Below, in pieces: positions 23,310-35,014 of a stretch of 64,000 bases of DNA. Every line of letters begins with the position of its first letter. The stretch's first letter is position 1. Made by a program: the position numbers and the translations under genes. The stretch spans positions 1 through 64,000 of the forward strand of contig JAWHQI010000064.1 of assembly GCA_033032865.1 (NCBI GenBank), in the 5' to 3' direction. The notes under the pieces were generated by a model that made no database searches, had not been told where the DNA came from, and worked only from the letters and a program-made list of their open reading frames with translations. This stretch comes from Dactylorhiza incarnata (Eukaryota; Streptophyta; Magnoliopsida; Asparagales; Orchidaceae).

Positions 23310-24803
23310 CTAATGAATGAGAGATTTAGGTATCCAAAGGGGACCGGGTGTGACGGTTCCTTTGGGTACCCAAATACAACGTGTTTGCTTTTGGGGAGAT
23401 ATGATTGAATGGGCCCTTTTGATTTGAGTTTGTGTTTCATCTTTAACTTTGGGCCGCCATTCAAACCTTGGTTTAATATTATTTTTATGCATCAAATTTC
23501 CATTATGATTTTCTTTATTTTGAAGATTATAGTGGTAATGATGATTGAAAATATTTTTCATTGGAAATTTTTGCACTTCTCTTTTCAAGTTGGGAGAAGA
23601 ATGATTTTGTAAATGATAATGATTTGGAATTTCATTTTCAAGCATTTGATATTTTTCATTTCTTTTGTTAGGCTTAGACATATTATGAAAATTTATATTT
23701 AACTTGCTTTTGGAATTTGCTTGAAATTGTTGATTTATGTGTTGAGAATTTTTTTTTATAATTTCCTTAAGCAAGTTGACTTTAGTTTCCAATTCATAAT
23801 TCTTAACTTTAAGATTATGTCTAGTTTTATTATAGGCTATTGTGCTATTTTTAAGAGTGGATACAATAGACTCAATATGTTTTTGATAATTGTTTCTATA
23901 TTCATCAAATGTTTCATCCATCTCTTCAATTTTAATTTTATAGTCATTACACTTAGCACAATCATTTTTAAGAGAAGAGTTTTCTAAACATAATTTTTCA
24001 TTTTGTTCTTTTACGAAAGTAAACTCTTTTTCAAGTTCCTTGAATTTTTCTTTAATATTATTACAATCAAAACAAGATATAGAGTTTTCAAATGAAGAGC
24101 ATGATGGAGATACACACATTTCATTTTTGTATTCTACATTCACATTTGCTTTCAAAGTTTTATTTTCTAAATGTAGTTTTGCATTAGCCATTTTTAGTTT
24201 CTTAATCTTACGTTTAGTAATTTTTAGCAATTGTAATGTAGAAATAGAAGTACAAAAAATAGGAGATTTTGATTTTCTTACAGCGCTTGTGGATGAGACA
24301 AGATTTGAACATATTGTTCCTTTGTCTTCTTCATCTTCCTCTTCCAAACAAGAGTTTCCATCATCCTTTCCGCTTGATGAGCATTCTATGGATCCATCAT
24401 TTGAGTAGCTTTCTTGAATATTTGTGCAGGCTTGCATATTCTCCGGTTCTTGTGAATGTTTCGTACCTGTAGAAGGAGAATCATAAGTTCTTTCAAGAAA
24501 ATTTCAAATTTCATATACGGTAGGTAAAGTATAAATACGTTTGAAAATATTTTGGTCTAACACACAAAATATACTATTCATAGATTTTGCATTTAAAACA
24601 ATTTCGTTTCTAGTTAGTACGCTAGGTGGCTTTTCAATAGTAATATTCCAAATTTTTTCCTCTAAGACCTTAAGAAAAATTTTCATTAATGTTTTCCACC
24701 CGTTATAATTTTTGCCCATAAATAAAGGTGGTGATAATCCTTTTTCATTTACATTAAAACTTTCCCCACTAGTAGAAGCGAGATCATGATCAAGAGACGC
24801 CAT
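23310..24803 (-). pseudogene. SIRE-like gag remnant with internal deletion
   Basis: On the - strand translation starts at 24801-24803, about 35 bp after the primer site. The first 99 residues (24504-24803) show a copia gag N-terminus (PPLFMGKNYNGWKTLMKIFL). A stop at 24504-24506 is followed in the same frame by 23310-24437 (375 aa): an acidic Ser-rich stretch, then a long Lys/Glu/Asn-rich coiled coil, ending in WVPKGTVTPGPLW, a motif style seen near the end of SIRE gag. The central gag (UBN2-type domain) and the zinc knuckle expected between the two parts are missing, so a deletion is likely. Not a functional capsid. Confidence 0.8.
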
Positions 24804-24835
24804 TATTCCCGGTTGTTAAGCCAATTTGGAATAAC

Positions 24836-24850
24836 CTGGCTCTGATACCA
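24836..24850 (-). other. Primer binding site of the SIRE-like element
   Basis: TGGTATCAGAGCCAG on the - strand, two bases after the 5' LTR end. Initiator-Met tRNA type. Confidence 0.93.
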
Positions 24851-24852
24851 CT

Positions 24853-26608
24853 TGTTGGATCTGTAGGCGCCCTTAGAGGGGGGGTCAATAAGGGTTAAAA
24901 AAACTTTAAACTTTAATAGAAAACTTTTGATATTTTGTTCGAAATAAGTTAAATCAAAAGTAAAAAGATAATGAAATTAGAAATGAAATCAATTTTATTA
25001 AACAAGAAAAGACATGATTATCATTTATAAAATTGATTACAAAATCAGATTTCAATGACGCTAGAAATCGAAGCCAATAATATGAAAACCTTTTTTGTTT
25101 TCTATACCGACTCGTATCCCCACGAACCGGTTGGCTTTAGCCGATCTCTCCCCAGATACGGCCTCAAGCCGCTCTAGCTAATCTATCACCAGAAAGGCCT
25201 CGAGCACCCCCTAGATCTAATCCCTAGACCCCGTCGCCAACACGAGGCGAATTCCTCCCTAAGTCCTACCTAGACATAGTCGCCGTGTGGCAAATTTCCC
25301 CCTATAGTTCCCGCAAGGCCCTAGTCGCCGTGTGGCGAATTCCTCTACCGAACAGAAGATATAAATGTTACAATTAGAAACTAAAATAACACAAACTAAA
25401 AACTCCCTCAAAAGTAAAACTTGATGTCGATGTAGATGCGATCGTATTGGTCTTCAAGTTCTTTGCGTTCACGAACGTTGACGGAGTTCTTCGGGCTGCT
25501 TGGGAAAGGCTCTCACGGGTGCTCTGAATATGTGGCTTCAATTCCTTCTCTATCAACAAGCGACAACGGAGGAGGCGCGCGTCTTTTTATAGAATCAGAC
25601 ACTACCGCCCGCCGTAGTACTACCGCCCCACAGTATCCACATTAGGAAATGAAGCACACGGATCGTGGTAGTTTAGGCAACATTTGAGCGCCAAACACTA
25701 GCGCGCCGTGGTAACGCTAACTCCCCGCGATAGCGAGATATCCTTCCTTCAGCCACAATCTTCTTCCAAATCTGCTCCTCAATCAACTCCAGACGGGAAG
25801 TTTCCAAAAGCTACCGCCGGGCGTTAGACTTAACGCGCCGCGATAGTACTTGCCAAAATATATAGCATCCCGTCGACATTCCTTTTTCTCCACTGTTTCC
25901 TTCCTGTCAATTGTTTTCATTTATGCAAGCGCCAGCGGTAGTGCTAACGAGCCGCGGTAGCAACGTCTGTCATCAATTTTCGTCGACCGGCATTTATTTG
26001 GTCAAACACCTTTCGTCGAACGCCATCTTCGTCGAACACATTTCGTCGAACGCTATCTTCGTTGAACACATTTCGTCAAACGACATTTTCGCTAGCGCCA
26101 GCGGTAGTGCTAGCGCTCCGTGGTAAGCATGCATTTCGTCGAACGCCATTTTCATTTCGTCGACCTCAATTTCGTCGAACGCCGCTTTCATTTCGTCGAA
26201 TGGCATTTTCGTCAAACAGAATTTTCGTCGAACGGCTGCTACTTTCGTCGAACACCATTTCATCGATTCGCTAACGCTCTGCGGTAGAGCATGCAGTTCA
26301 TCGAACGCCGCGGTAGAGCATGCAGTTCGTCGAACGCAATTTTGTCGAACGCTGCTTTCATTTCGTCGAACTCAATTTCGTCGAACGACTTTTTTGTTTT
26401 GTCGAACCGCTAGCTCCAGCGGTAGTGTTAACGCGCTGTGGTACCAACAGACCATCATCCTGATGTCGCTTCGACGTCTTTCTTTTTCACACTCCTGTGG
26501 GGATTGAATGTTGAAGATCCTGCACGCTATAAACACAATGCAAGTATGATCAAATACAATAGGATTTGTTATTGTCAAACCAAGAGATGCGGAAAGCATG
26601 TTCCAACA
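24853..26608 (-). repeat. 5' LTR of the SIRE-like element
   Basis: 1756 bp. Same organisation as the 3' LTR with small indels, including a shortened block near 26265-26290. Confidence 0.92.
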
Positions 26609-26613
26609 CGAAG

Positions 26614-29600
26614 AAAATCTCAAACTCGCTCAACTCCACCGACCATTTGTCCAACCTTCCTGAATGTTCCACTCCCTCCATGATGTTGCGGAGGGGGTGG
26701 TCGGTCAATACCTTGATTAAGCGTGCCTGGAAGTATGACCAAAGCTTTCTTGCCGAGATGATTAGAGCGAAAGCCAGCTTCTCGAGGATGGGGTATTTGA
26801 GTTCTGCCATTTTCAAGACCCTGCTGACATAATAGATGGGTAACTGCTTCCTTCCCTCTTCTCGGACAAGGACCAAGCTTACCGCCTCGACTCCTACCCA
26901 TAGGTACAAAGTTAGTTTCTCTCCCTCTCTCGGCCCTTGGAGTGGGGGGACTACGTGAGCTGCCTCTTCAACTGTTGGAAGGCCTCCTCACACTTCGAAG
27001 TCCACTCAAACTTTTGACTTCCCCACAACACCTTGAAGAAGACGAGCATTTTTATCCTGCCCGAGAGAGGAACCTGCTCAACCCTGCCAGCTTTCCTGTC
27101 AGCCATTGGACCTACTTCACATTTCTAGGGTTATTTAAGTCCATGATCGCCCTCACCTTATCGGGTTTGGGCTCTACCCCCGTAGGGGTGAGGAGGTGAC
27201 CCAGAAAATTCCCCCTTCCTGCCTCGAAGATGCATTTCAGAGGGTTGAGTCTCATCTTGAAGTTCTGCAGGGTGGCGAAGGTCTCCGCTAGGTCCTGGAG
27301 GTGAGACCCCACATCCTTGCTCTTCACTATCAGGTCGTCCGCGTAGACCTCTAAATTTCTCCCCTTCTGCTCCCTGAATACTCGATCCATCATCCTTTGG
27401 TATGTGGCCCTGTGTTTCTCAACCCGAAGGGCATCATTTTGTAACAATAACGTCCATCATCCGTGATGAAAGAAACGTCCTTGACATCCTGCCGGTGCAT
27501 TCAGATATGATGGTATCCTGAAAAGGCATCTAAAAACTCATCATAGGGAAATCAACTGCCGAGTCCACCAGCGCATTGATTCGAGACAGAGGATAACAAT
27601 CGTTGGGGCATGCTTCATTTAATAAAGAAAAATTGATAAACATTCTTCGCCTCCCATCTCCCTTCTTCATCATTAAAACGTTGGAGACCCAGCCTGGGTA
27701 CTGGATCTCTGATACAAAACCTACCTTCAGCAGTTTTCCTATTTCCTCTCGGATGGGCTCGACCAGAGTAGTTACCACAACCATTTTATTTTGGCAGATG
27801 GGACAGATGCCCGGGTCAAGGTTGAGACGATGGCATGCTACGTCCGCATTGAACCTCGACATGTCCGCAGCGTTCCATGAGAAGACATCGATGTTTTGTT
27901 GGATGCACTATCGGACCTTCTTCTGCTCCTCCCCGCTCAGCCTCCTGCGGACCTGTACTTTCTAGGACCTCATATCCATGGTGATGACTTCCTTCATCCC
28001 GACTTCCTCCGCTGCCTCCAGCCTGGATTGCCCTTCCATTACACTGCCACCTCCTCTGCTTTCTCTTTACAGGTGACGGTGTTGATGGCCGTGATGTAGC
28101 ACTGCCTAGCCACCTTCGGGTCTCCCTTGACTCGGATCTGGACCCCTCCCCCCTCCGGATGTTATACTTTAAGCATTGATGATAATAGGAGGGCACACAC
28201 ACCAGAATGTGTTGATGAGGGGCCGTTCGAAGATGGCATTATAGCTACTCGGAGTGTCAATGATGACGAACCGACAGTTCTGGATGTTCCCCTCAGAGTC
28301 ACGAGGAGCTCGACTCCTCCCTCCACTTCCTTCCTTTCCCCAGAGAATCCAAAGAGGGATCCATCTGAGGCGAGTACCCTCTTCACCTCCACCTTCATCT
28401 TATCGAAAGATTTCTTGAAGATCACGTTGACGGAACTCCCATTGTCTATGAGGATTCTGAAGACCGTGAAGTTCTCGATCGCTGTTTGGATTACTAGCGC
28501 ATGACAGAATGAATCTTCATGCTCGGGTATGTCCTTGTTGGTGAAGGTGATTTTTTCCTCAGGGGATGGGGACTTGGAGGTCGAGGCAACACTCCGACGG
28601 TAGATGGCATGGAGTCGCCCTTTCTGGTGGCCTCAATCTCTACCCCCCCCCCCTGGATCACCCTGATCCCTCCTCGGGTTCCCACATCGACCCGGTCCTC
28701 TACCTCCGCTCCTTCTCCTCCTCTTCCGACATCCTGAAGTTATTGATGCCCCGTCGGGGCTCTCCTCCCTCCTCTCATCTCCAAGAACTCAGTACAGGTT
28801 GATGTTGTGTGACCTTCCTCGTGGTGGAAGTCACAGTATGGCAATGCCACACTTCTCCTTTCTTCCCCCCCCCCCTAGACAATTCCTTCTTACTCTTCTT
28901 CCTCCCCGGCCTATCACCATGGATTGCTGGGGTGGGGGCTGGAAGGGTCTCGGTCCCAATCTCCATCCTGGAGGGTTGAACTATCCCTTCCCTCCCTAGT
29001 AGTGCCCCTCCTCCTTGGAAAGGTCCCCTGCCTTGGGCGAGTCCTCTTCCCTGACCTTGAGGATATCCTCCTGGTGGTCTCCATACCGATCAGCTGATAG
29101 TTGGTTGGTACCTTCCTCCCGGTTCCTGCCCCCCACGGGGTCCTTGGAACCCTTGCCTCCTCGGCTCCTCCCTTCTTCTCACTTTCTATTGCTGGGGTCC
29201 TCCTCCCCCTTTTCTTCTCCTCTGGCCCACTTGTCCAATTTTTCCATGAAAGTGTTATTGGTTTCCTCCCCCCTCGATCTCTCGCCTCGTATGCTCGATT
29301 AGTTCCTCATATGACAGAGGGGGATCTCAGGCAAGTCCCAGCTTGAACAGCCCTTGCTGCAATCCTAGGGTGAAGGCGAGTTGCAAAGTGTTCCCTGCCA
29401 CCTCATGGACCAAAAGGACCTCCTCATGGAATTGGTCCATGTAACTCCCCAACGAGTCCTTAGCCTTCTGCTGGATCAGGAAAAGAGCCTCGACCCCCTT
29501 CTTTCCCTTATTTGACGTGGGAAACCGCAAGAGGAAACTTCGACGGAGGTCTTCGAAACTGTAGATGGTTCCGGAAGGGAGATGATGGAACCAGTCCCTG

Positions 29601-30100
29601 GCCTTTCCCTTAAAAGTGATGGAGAACAACTTGAACTTGAAGACGTCAGTCATCTATCTGATGGAGACGACGACATCAAACCATTGGAGATGTTGGAGGG
29701 GATGATCCTTGCCTGTGTATTGGGACATGACGAGCTCTGTGAATCCCTCTGAAACAGGAGATGAGAGAATCAGCTTGCAAAACAGGCTCTCTGACCCTGC
29801 TTGGCGAGCCGGGGGTACTCGCCCAGTCTCCTCGCCTAGATGTCGAGCACTCGACGGGCTGGGAAACAGCACCCGCGCGCGAAGGGCTCGCTCATCCTCC
29901 CCCATCTGCGCCACCTTCCCGGGTCGCCCATCGGGCGAGTACTGGAACCGTGGGAGTTGAGCATTCGCCCGGTGGCGAGAGGGCGATGCATAGGGTCTCC
30001 AAAATCGACTTCCTAAACTCATCGAAGTCGCTTTTTTTAACGAACTCGCTCTAAGGGGGCGAGCTCCCAAGGTCGCCTCCTTGCCCATCGTTTCCAGCCA
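26614..30100 (-). pseudogene. Tat-type gypsy polyprotein remnant: gag, protease, RT
   Basis: A decayed - strand polyprotein with many frameshifts and stops. Order from 30100 down: gag N-terminus (from MAGNDG near 30100), gag capsid-like domain 29327-29653 (FKGKARDWFHHLPSG, FEDLRRSFLLRF), protease with ILIDNGSSVNVIF near 28425-28460 (DNG in place of DTG, common in Tat elements) followed by the LFGFSGERKEVEGG strand, RT N-terminal part 27530-27862 (GWVSNVLMMKK), RT catalytic VYADDLIVKS in 27112-27447, and the RT/RNase H boundary 26614-26909 (YYVSRVLKMAELKYP). The coding sequence continues at 16750-17920. Gag is homologous to that of the + strand element at 33578. Confidence 0.88.
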
Positions 30101-30134
30101 TGAGATTTCACTCAGGATTTTCCGAACAAGCTAG

Positions 30135-30160
30135 GTCCACGCTCACCGCACCAAAAATAT
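30135..30160 (-). other. Putative primer site region of the Tat-type element
   Basis: On the - strand TTTTTGGTGCGGTGAGCGTGG follows the presumed LTR end. The + strand Tat element has TATGGTGCGGTGAGCGTGG at the matching place (33530-33550), so the two families share this primer site. I do not recognise the tRNA. Confidence 0.5.
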
Positions 30161-30898
30161 TGAACCCAGAAACCATGGTTCAACCTCTGAGCCTGGAAAC
30201 CACGGCTCGAGAGGAGTTCAGACTGGTGTAGCTTGCTCTTACTTCTTCTGAATTCAATAGCTAGACCAGGAACTCAAGGCAAAGAACCTCACTGAGAAGG
30301 TGGAAAACTACAAACAGACCCCTCGAGCTGCTGCGAGGAGGTCCCGTCGCAAACCCGGAAGATCTCAAAAAACTTCCCCTCCCGAGCCAATTGCTGAGTT
30401 GGGCACCTTGGAGAGTGCTAAAGAGCCCTGGTATGCCCACCCGGAAACCACAGTGAGCTACAAACCGAGACTCTCTAACCGACCAAAGCTAACCAGAGGA
30501 GAGAGAAAGCAAGTGAGAGATGCTCTCCAAAGGTGCCCTTGGTGGTATATTTATAGTTTTCTTAAAACAGTCTGCGGATAGCCAAATCCTGTCTTTTGGT
30601 TTTACTAAAAGCAGCCCAAATTGGTCTGCCAACAGCGGAATCCCACTATTTCGAATGGCTAACTAAATGCCAAGATGGGATCACCTGGGAAAAACAGACC
30701 ACCAACCAAGCAGGCGAGTCCTGGCTACTCTGAGCCGACTTGCCGGTGTGGCGAGTGCCCGCTAGAGCTGGGACTCACCACTCGCACCGAGCTGGAGGCG
30801 AGTACCCGTTAGGGGCGAGTGTGAACTAAGGCTCGCCACTCGCCCGACTGACTTGTCAAGGCTCAGTCTCGCATAAGACCATCTGATTGCTATGAACA
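30161..30898 (-). repeat. 5' LTR of the decayed Tat-type element (approximate)
   Basis: On the - strand it runs from about TGTTCATAGC (30898) to GGGTTCA (30161). A TATA box CTATAAATA sits near 30546-30556 (- strand), followed by ACCAAGGGCACC, which matches ACCAAGGGGGCACC after the TATA box of the 32439 element. U3 is rich in GGCGAGT/ACTCGCC words. The outer boundary is a guess because the partner LTR is not in the window. Confidence 0.55.
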
Positions 30899-31135
30899 CA
30901 CTCGACAAACACATGGTTGTACACTTTGAGTACCGAGGGAGATCTTCAAGTGGCTTGAAGGAGAATCATCAAGTGCGGATGGAGATCTTTGTGAGACTTG
31001 AAGGAGATCTTCAAGTGCTATCTCTGGTCCGAAATTCAGCCTCTTCTCAAATGAGAGCCCAGGGCCCCTTTCATAACCTTCGTGAGGGGCGTCTTGGTAA
31101 TTGCGCCACTAGAGAGGTGCGGATATCCGCACCCT

Positions 31136-31379
31136 CATGATAGAAAATTTTATCATTTGCACCCTATGATGGGGGATTTTACTATTTGCACCCCCCTGAT
31201 GAGGGATTTTACTATTCGCGGCCCATGGTGGAGGATTTTACTATTCGCACCCCATGGTGGAGGATTTTACTATGTGCATACCGTGGTGTGGGATTTTACT
31301 ATCCCCACCCACATGATGGGGGATTTTACTATCTGCACCCCCTTGATGAGGTATTTTACTATCTGCACCCCTTTGGTCA
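31136..31379 (+). repeat. 30-bp minisatellite GGATTTTACTATNTGCACCCC
   Basis: Eight units of 29-33 bp with the core GATTTTACTAT followed by a GCACCC-type box and GATGNGG. Units begin near 31136, 31170, 31203, 31232, 31261, 31290, 31320 and 31350. Confidence 0.9.
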
Positions 31380-31384
31380 GGAGG

Positions 31385-31640
31385 TGATGGCAACGGGCGA
31401 TGAACGCGACGGCAAGCGATGAGCGCAGTGGCGGGCATTGAACGCGGCGGCGAGTGATGTGCACAGTGGCGGGCTATGAGCGCAGCGGCGGTGATGAGCG
31501 CTGCGGCGGGCGATGAATGCAGCGGCGGTGATGAGCGCGGTGGCGCACGATGAGCGCGCCGGTGGGTGAAGAACACAACGGCGGGTGAAGAACGCAGCGG
31601 CGGGTGAAGAACGTGGCAGCGGGAGAGCGCGGCGGCGGGC
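31385..31640 (+). repeat. GC-rich ~20-bp minisatellite
   Basis: Irregular repeats of GCGGCGGGCGATGAGCGC, about 12 units, some with GTGAAGAAC in place of GATGAGC. Every frame stays open because of the repeat, which explains the spurious long frames here. Confidence 0.85.
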
Positions 31641-32433
31641 GAGTAGCTCGGCGAGGCTGGAGGTTTGGAGGTGAGCGACGGGCGAGGACGGTGGCGTGGA
31701 GGTAAGCGACAACCGCGGACGGCGGCGTGGACTAGAGAGACGGGTTATGCATGCAGGGCCCACGCAGGTTGCGCGACATGCATGCCTTGGGCGGCCTCCG
31801 GTCGTGCGGAAGTCGTGGACCTGCGCGGCTCTGGTTTAAGCATAAGTTTTGGAAATGACGTGTCAATGGTTCCAATTTCGGGTTAAGATGAACCAAAACC
31901 AAACCATCCACTAACGGTTCAGTCCGATTCTATGTGGTTAGGTCCAGTTCCAATCAATTATATATATGTGTTATAGTTTTAATCAATTTATAAATCTATA
32001 ATTTGAGTAATTAGACGTATTCACAAAATTATTCTCTTTAAAAATGCATATGAAAAGGGAATTAGAATTCAAATGGTTGTAGGCTTGTAGCAATAATTTC
32101 ATAATTTCTTAAGTCTAAATATGTTCAAATAATTTGACAGATTTTGATAATTATAATAAGAATTTTCATTGACAAATAATATTTTTTAATTCAAAACTTC
32201 AGTTAATCTAGTCATTCATCCCAACATAACACTATGGATGGAAATCCATTGGCAATCTATACTCCTAATGAGCTAGATCAGATAATATGTTATAATAGTA
32301 TTGTAAAAGACATATGAATATGACATTCGATTTAATAGAATGAATATGAAATGAATGCTAAGTTGAGAAAGAAGATTATGGGTTACCTATACAATGTTTC
32401 TGAATGAGCTTAAATGCAGAATGAAATGGAATG
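31641..32433. other. No gene; AT-rich, possible hAT-like remnant
   Basis: GC-rich tail to about 31830, then AT-rich DNA. 31859-31960 has repeated AACC/GGTT words (AACCAAAACCAAACC, GGTTAGGTCC) like those at 38570-38790 on the other side of the Tat-type insertion; both may belong to one old non-autonomous hAT element. No coding frame. Confidence 0.35.
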
Positions 32434-32438
32434 TCAGA

Positions 32439-32774
32439 TGTACAACCTTGTATTCGCCGAGTGGATTCCGGGGACCCAAGAGTTCTCTTAGAACATCTTT
32501 TAGCAGGTTCCGGAGCAGGAAGACATGGGGGGAGACCCCAGGCGGGAGGGGGGGGGGGGGGGGGGGGGGGGGGGAGCTCCTCTCGCCCCCGCCCCGAGCA
32601 GAGGGGGCGAGATCCCAGGCGGGTGGCGAGCTCCTCTCGCCCCCGCCCACAGCAGGGGGCGCGCTCCTCTCGCCCCCGCCTCCAGCAGGGGGCGAGCTCC
32701 TCTCGCCCCCGCCCCCCAGCAAGGGGGGGGGGGGGGGGGGGGGCGAGCTCCTCCCGCCCCCGCCCCCCAGCAAA

Positions 32775-32805
<31 letters not shown>

Positions 32806-33529
32806 CGAGCTCCTCTTGCCCCCTCCCCCAGCAGGGGACGAGCTCCTCTCGCCCCCGCCCACCAGCAAAGGGGGGGGTGAGACCCTAGGCTGGGGGCGAG
32901 CTCCTCTCGTACCCGCCCCCCAGCAGGGGGCGAGCTCCTCTCGCCCCCACCCCCAACAAAGGGGGGCGAGCTCCTCTCGCCCCTGCTCCTAGCAGGGGGC
33001 GAGATAAGCAGGGAGACACCCTTCCAGCTCGCCCCTCCCCAGCCCAGTGAGGGGGGCGAGCAGGGGAGGAGGTCAGCCCCCTCTCGCCCGGCCCCGAGAT
33101 GACGGTCTGAGCTGCGTTTAGCGCCTCTAAACAGCGGGACCTGGATGTTCGCAGGCCAAATCCCGGGATATTTTGGTAATCTCGTGGGCCAGATTGTGGT
33201 TATTGGCAGACTAAGTTCAAAATCTTATAAATAGGACCAAGGGGGCACCATTTGGAGGGATCTCTCTTTTTGGTTATCTCTCTCCCCAAATCTCTCTAGT
33301 GGGTGAGGAGAGCCTCCAAAGGGTGCCCAAGCTTAGCATTGGCTTGGGAGGGGAAGCGCTCTAAGATCTTCTGGGCGTGTGGTGGGACCTCCTCGCTAAG
33401 CCCTTTGCCTTGTTCCTAGTTCCTTAGCCTCTTAGCCTAGAGTTCTCCCTTGGGAGGAGTAAGTGTTGGTTACCCCTCAACTTGTTGAGGGCCCGAACTC
33501 CTCGAGAGACCAAGTTATTGGTTTCAACA
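32439..33529 (+). repeat. 5' LTR of the Tat-type non-autonomous element
   Basis: 1091 bp. About ten GGGCGAGCTCCTCTCGCCCC hairpin units (32560-33000) with long G runs, TATA box TATAAATA at 33226-33233, then R/U5. Confidence 0.92.
33226..33233 (+). promoter_or_regulatory. TATA box of the Tat-type LTR
   Basis: TATAAATA before GGACCAAGGGGG; the same box occurs in the 3' LTR at 37722-37729. Confidence 0.8.
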
Positions 33530-33552
33530 TTATGGTGCGGTGAGCGTGGAGA
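33530..33552 (+). other. Putative primer binding site region
   Basis: TTATGGTGCGGTGAGCGTGG follows the 5' LTR directly. It is shared with the decayed Tat-type element (30135-30160), which supports a primer-site role; the tRNA was not identified. Confidence 0.55.
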
Positions 33553-33577
33553 GTGACCAACTCAAAAAACTCTCAAG

Positions 33578-34889
33578 ATGAGCTTCATGACTGGAGGTGG
33601 AGTATCTGACCCAGGCCACTCGCAGCCCCCGGTGCCTAGAGTGACGTTGGAGATGTTTGAAAATTTCAAGCGGGAGGTCCTGCAGACCTTGCAGCTAACT
33701 TTCACCATGATAGGCGAAGGCAGGAGAGGAAGTGGTCCGGAGGTCTCGCCTCAGCAGGTGGGCGAGAGCACTCTCGGCCAGCAATCCAGGAAGGAGGTGC
33801 CAGTGGGGGGGAGTGGGGAGGCATTCGGCCCCCACTCGCCCAGTCCCCTAGGAGGGGGCGAGTGGGGAGGTCCCAGACCCCCACTCGCCCAGCCCCAAGG
33901 GGGCGAGTGGGTGGGGCTGGGCGAGTGGGGAGGCAGCCAGCACCCACTCGCCCGGCCCCAAAGGGGGGCGAGCATAGGAAGTCCTTTGTGTGAGCTGATC
34001 CTCTCGGCCCCGGTTCTAGATAGGTCCGGAAGGCTGGAGATGTCTCACTACTCCGGCAAGGATGACCCCGTCCTGCACCTGCAGTGGTTTGAGGACATGG
34101 TCTCCATCAGGCCCATGTCGGACGCTTTCAAGTGTCGACTCTTCGCGACAACTCTGAAGGAGAAAGCTAGAGATTGGTTCCACCAGCTCCCTGTGGGATC
34201 CATCTATGCCTTCGAAGACTTGCGTCGAGTTTTCCTGCTACGCTTCTCGACATCAAGAAAGAGGAAGAAAGATGTCGAAGCACTTTTCAAGATCAAGCAA
34301 GAGCCAGGGGAGTCACTGGCTCACTATGTTGACCGGTTCCAGGAGGAGGTTCTCCTCACCCATGAGGTGCCACGCTACACCCTCTAACTCGCTTTCATCG
34401 TGGGGCTGCAGGGGGGATTCTTCAAGATGTACCTCAAGAGGAGAGCTCCATTGTCTTTTGAGGAGTTGATGGAAAGTGTGGCGGAAGAAGTTGAGAGTAA
34501 GGAGGCCAACCCGGAGTTCGCAAGAAGGTTGGCCAAACTGTGTGAGCCGGAGGCAAGGCAGCAGGGGGGTAGGGGCTCCCAAGAGGAAGTTCGACCAAGA
34601 GGAGGACCACTTCCAGGGAGAGGGACCCGACCTCCCAGGGTGGAGGCAGGAACCAAAGGCACCCTCTCCACTGCCCCAACAAACCATGGCGATCGGCTAC
34701 AGAAGAAGAAGAAATCGTAAGGGAGGAAGAGGGGGAGTCCGGGCAGAGTTACCTTACTGTGACTTCCATGAAGAGGAGGGTCACGCGACATCCACCTGCC
34801 CCGAGTTCTTGGAAATGAGGGAGGCGAGGGGTCCGAAGTCGCAACGTCAGCAACCAGAGGAAGTCGAGGAGGACCATGCATGGGAGTAG
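33578..34889 (+). pseudogene. Tat-type gag, broken by a stop and a frameshift
   Basis: 33578-34387 encodes 269 residues: a Gly/Pro-rich N-terminal part with repeats of GGEWGG-like words, then the retrotransposon gag capsid domain (HLQWFEDMVSIRP, KARDWFHQLPVGS, FEDLRRVFLLRF). A TAA at 34385-34387 interrupts; the same frame continues as LAFIVGLQGGFFKMYLKRRA to about 34570. The nucleocapsid-like end, with YCDFHEEEGHATSTC (Cx2H...Hx4C, Tat style), is in another frame (to 34889), so a frameshift lies near 34570. Homologous to the - strand gag at 29327-30100. Probably non-functional as it stands. Confidence 0.88.
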
Positions 34890-35014
34890 GAGACTGAGCC
34901 CCGGTCTCCGTGCTTAGCTTTTTTCTTTAAATCCATGTAGTATGATGGTTTTATTTCCCTACTTAGTTTTTCTTGCATGTAACCGAATGAATAATGTAAT
35001 GAAAGTTTTTCAAA

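Larger units (their letters stand above)
17926..26608 (-). mobile_element. SIRE-like copia element lacking pol
   Basis: An 8683-bp element on the - strand. The 5' LTR is 24853-26608 (1756 bp) and the 3' LTR 17926-19694 (1769 bp). A 5-bp target duplication CGAAG flanks it (17921-17925 and 26609-26613), and it sits inside the RNase H region of the Tat-type element. The primer site is initiator-Met type. Only gag fragments are coded (23310-24803). The remaining 3.6 kb is AT-rich and has no protease, integrase, RT or RNase H in any frame. Gag style and the C-run near the LTR 3' end suggest SIRE/Maximus. The LTRs differ by several percent including indels. Confidence 0.92.
30899..31640 (-). repeat. 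LTR-like module with two minisatellites, copy 1
   Basis: Non-coding. On the - strand GGTTATGAAAGGGGCCC near 31050-31075 aligns with CCTATAAATGGGGCCC near 39473-39488 of a second copy, and the downstream parts share GAAGATCTCC...TTCAAG words. Upstream (- strand sense) lie a 30-bp minisatellite (31136-31379) and a GC-rich one (31385-31640). This is the layout of a U3-R-U5 LTR, but I could not define termini or TSD. The end at 30898 abuts the Tat-type LTR. Confidence 0.45.

Noticed and set aside
31136..31379. CRISPR-like array of 30-bp repeats
   Set aside because: Direct tandem repeats without unique spacers, in a plant nuclear context; a minisatellite.
32387..32992. Long Gly/Pro/Arg-rich frames in several frames of both strands
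   Set aside because: They arise from the G/C hairpin units and G runs of the Tat-type LTR; all six frames stay open and no domain is present.
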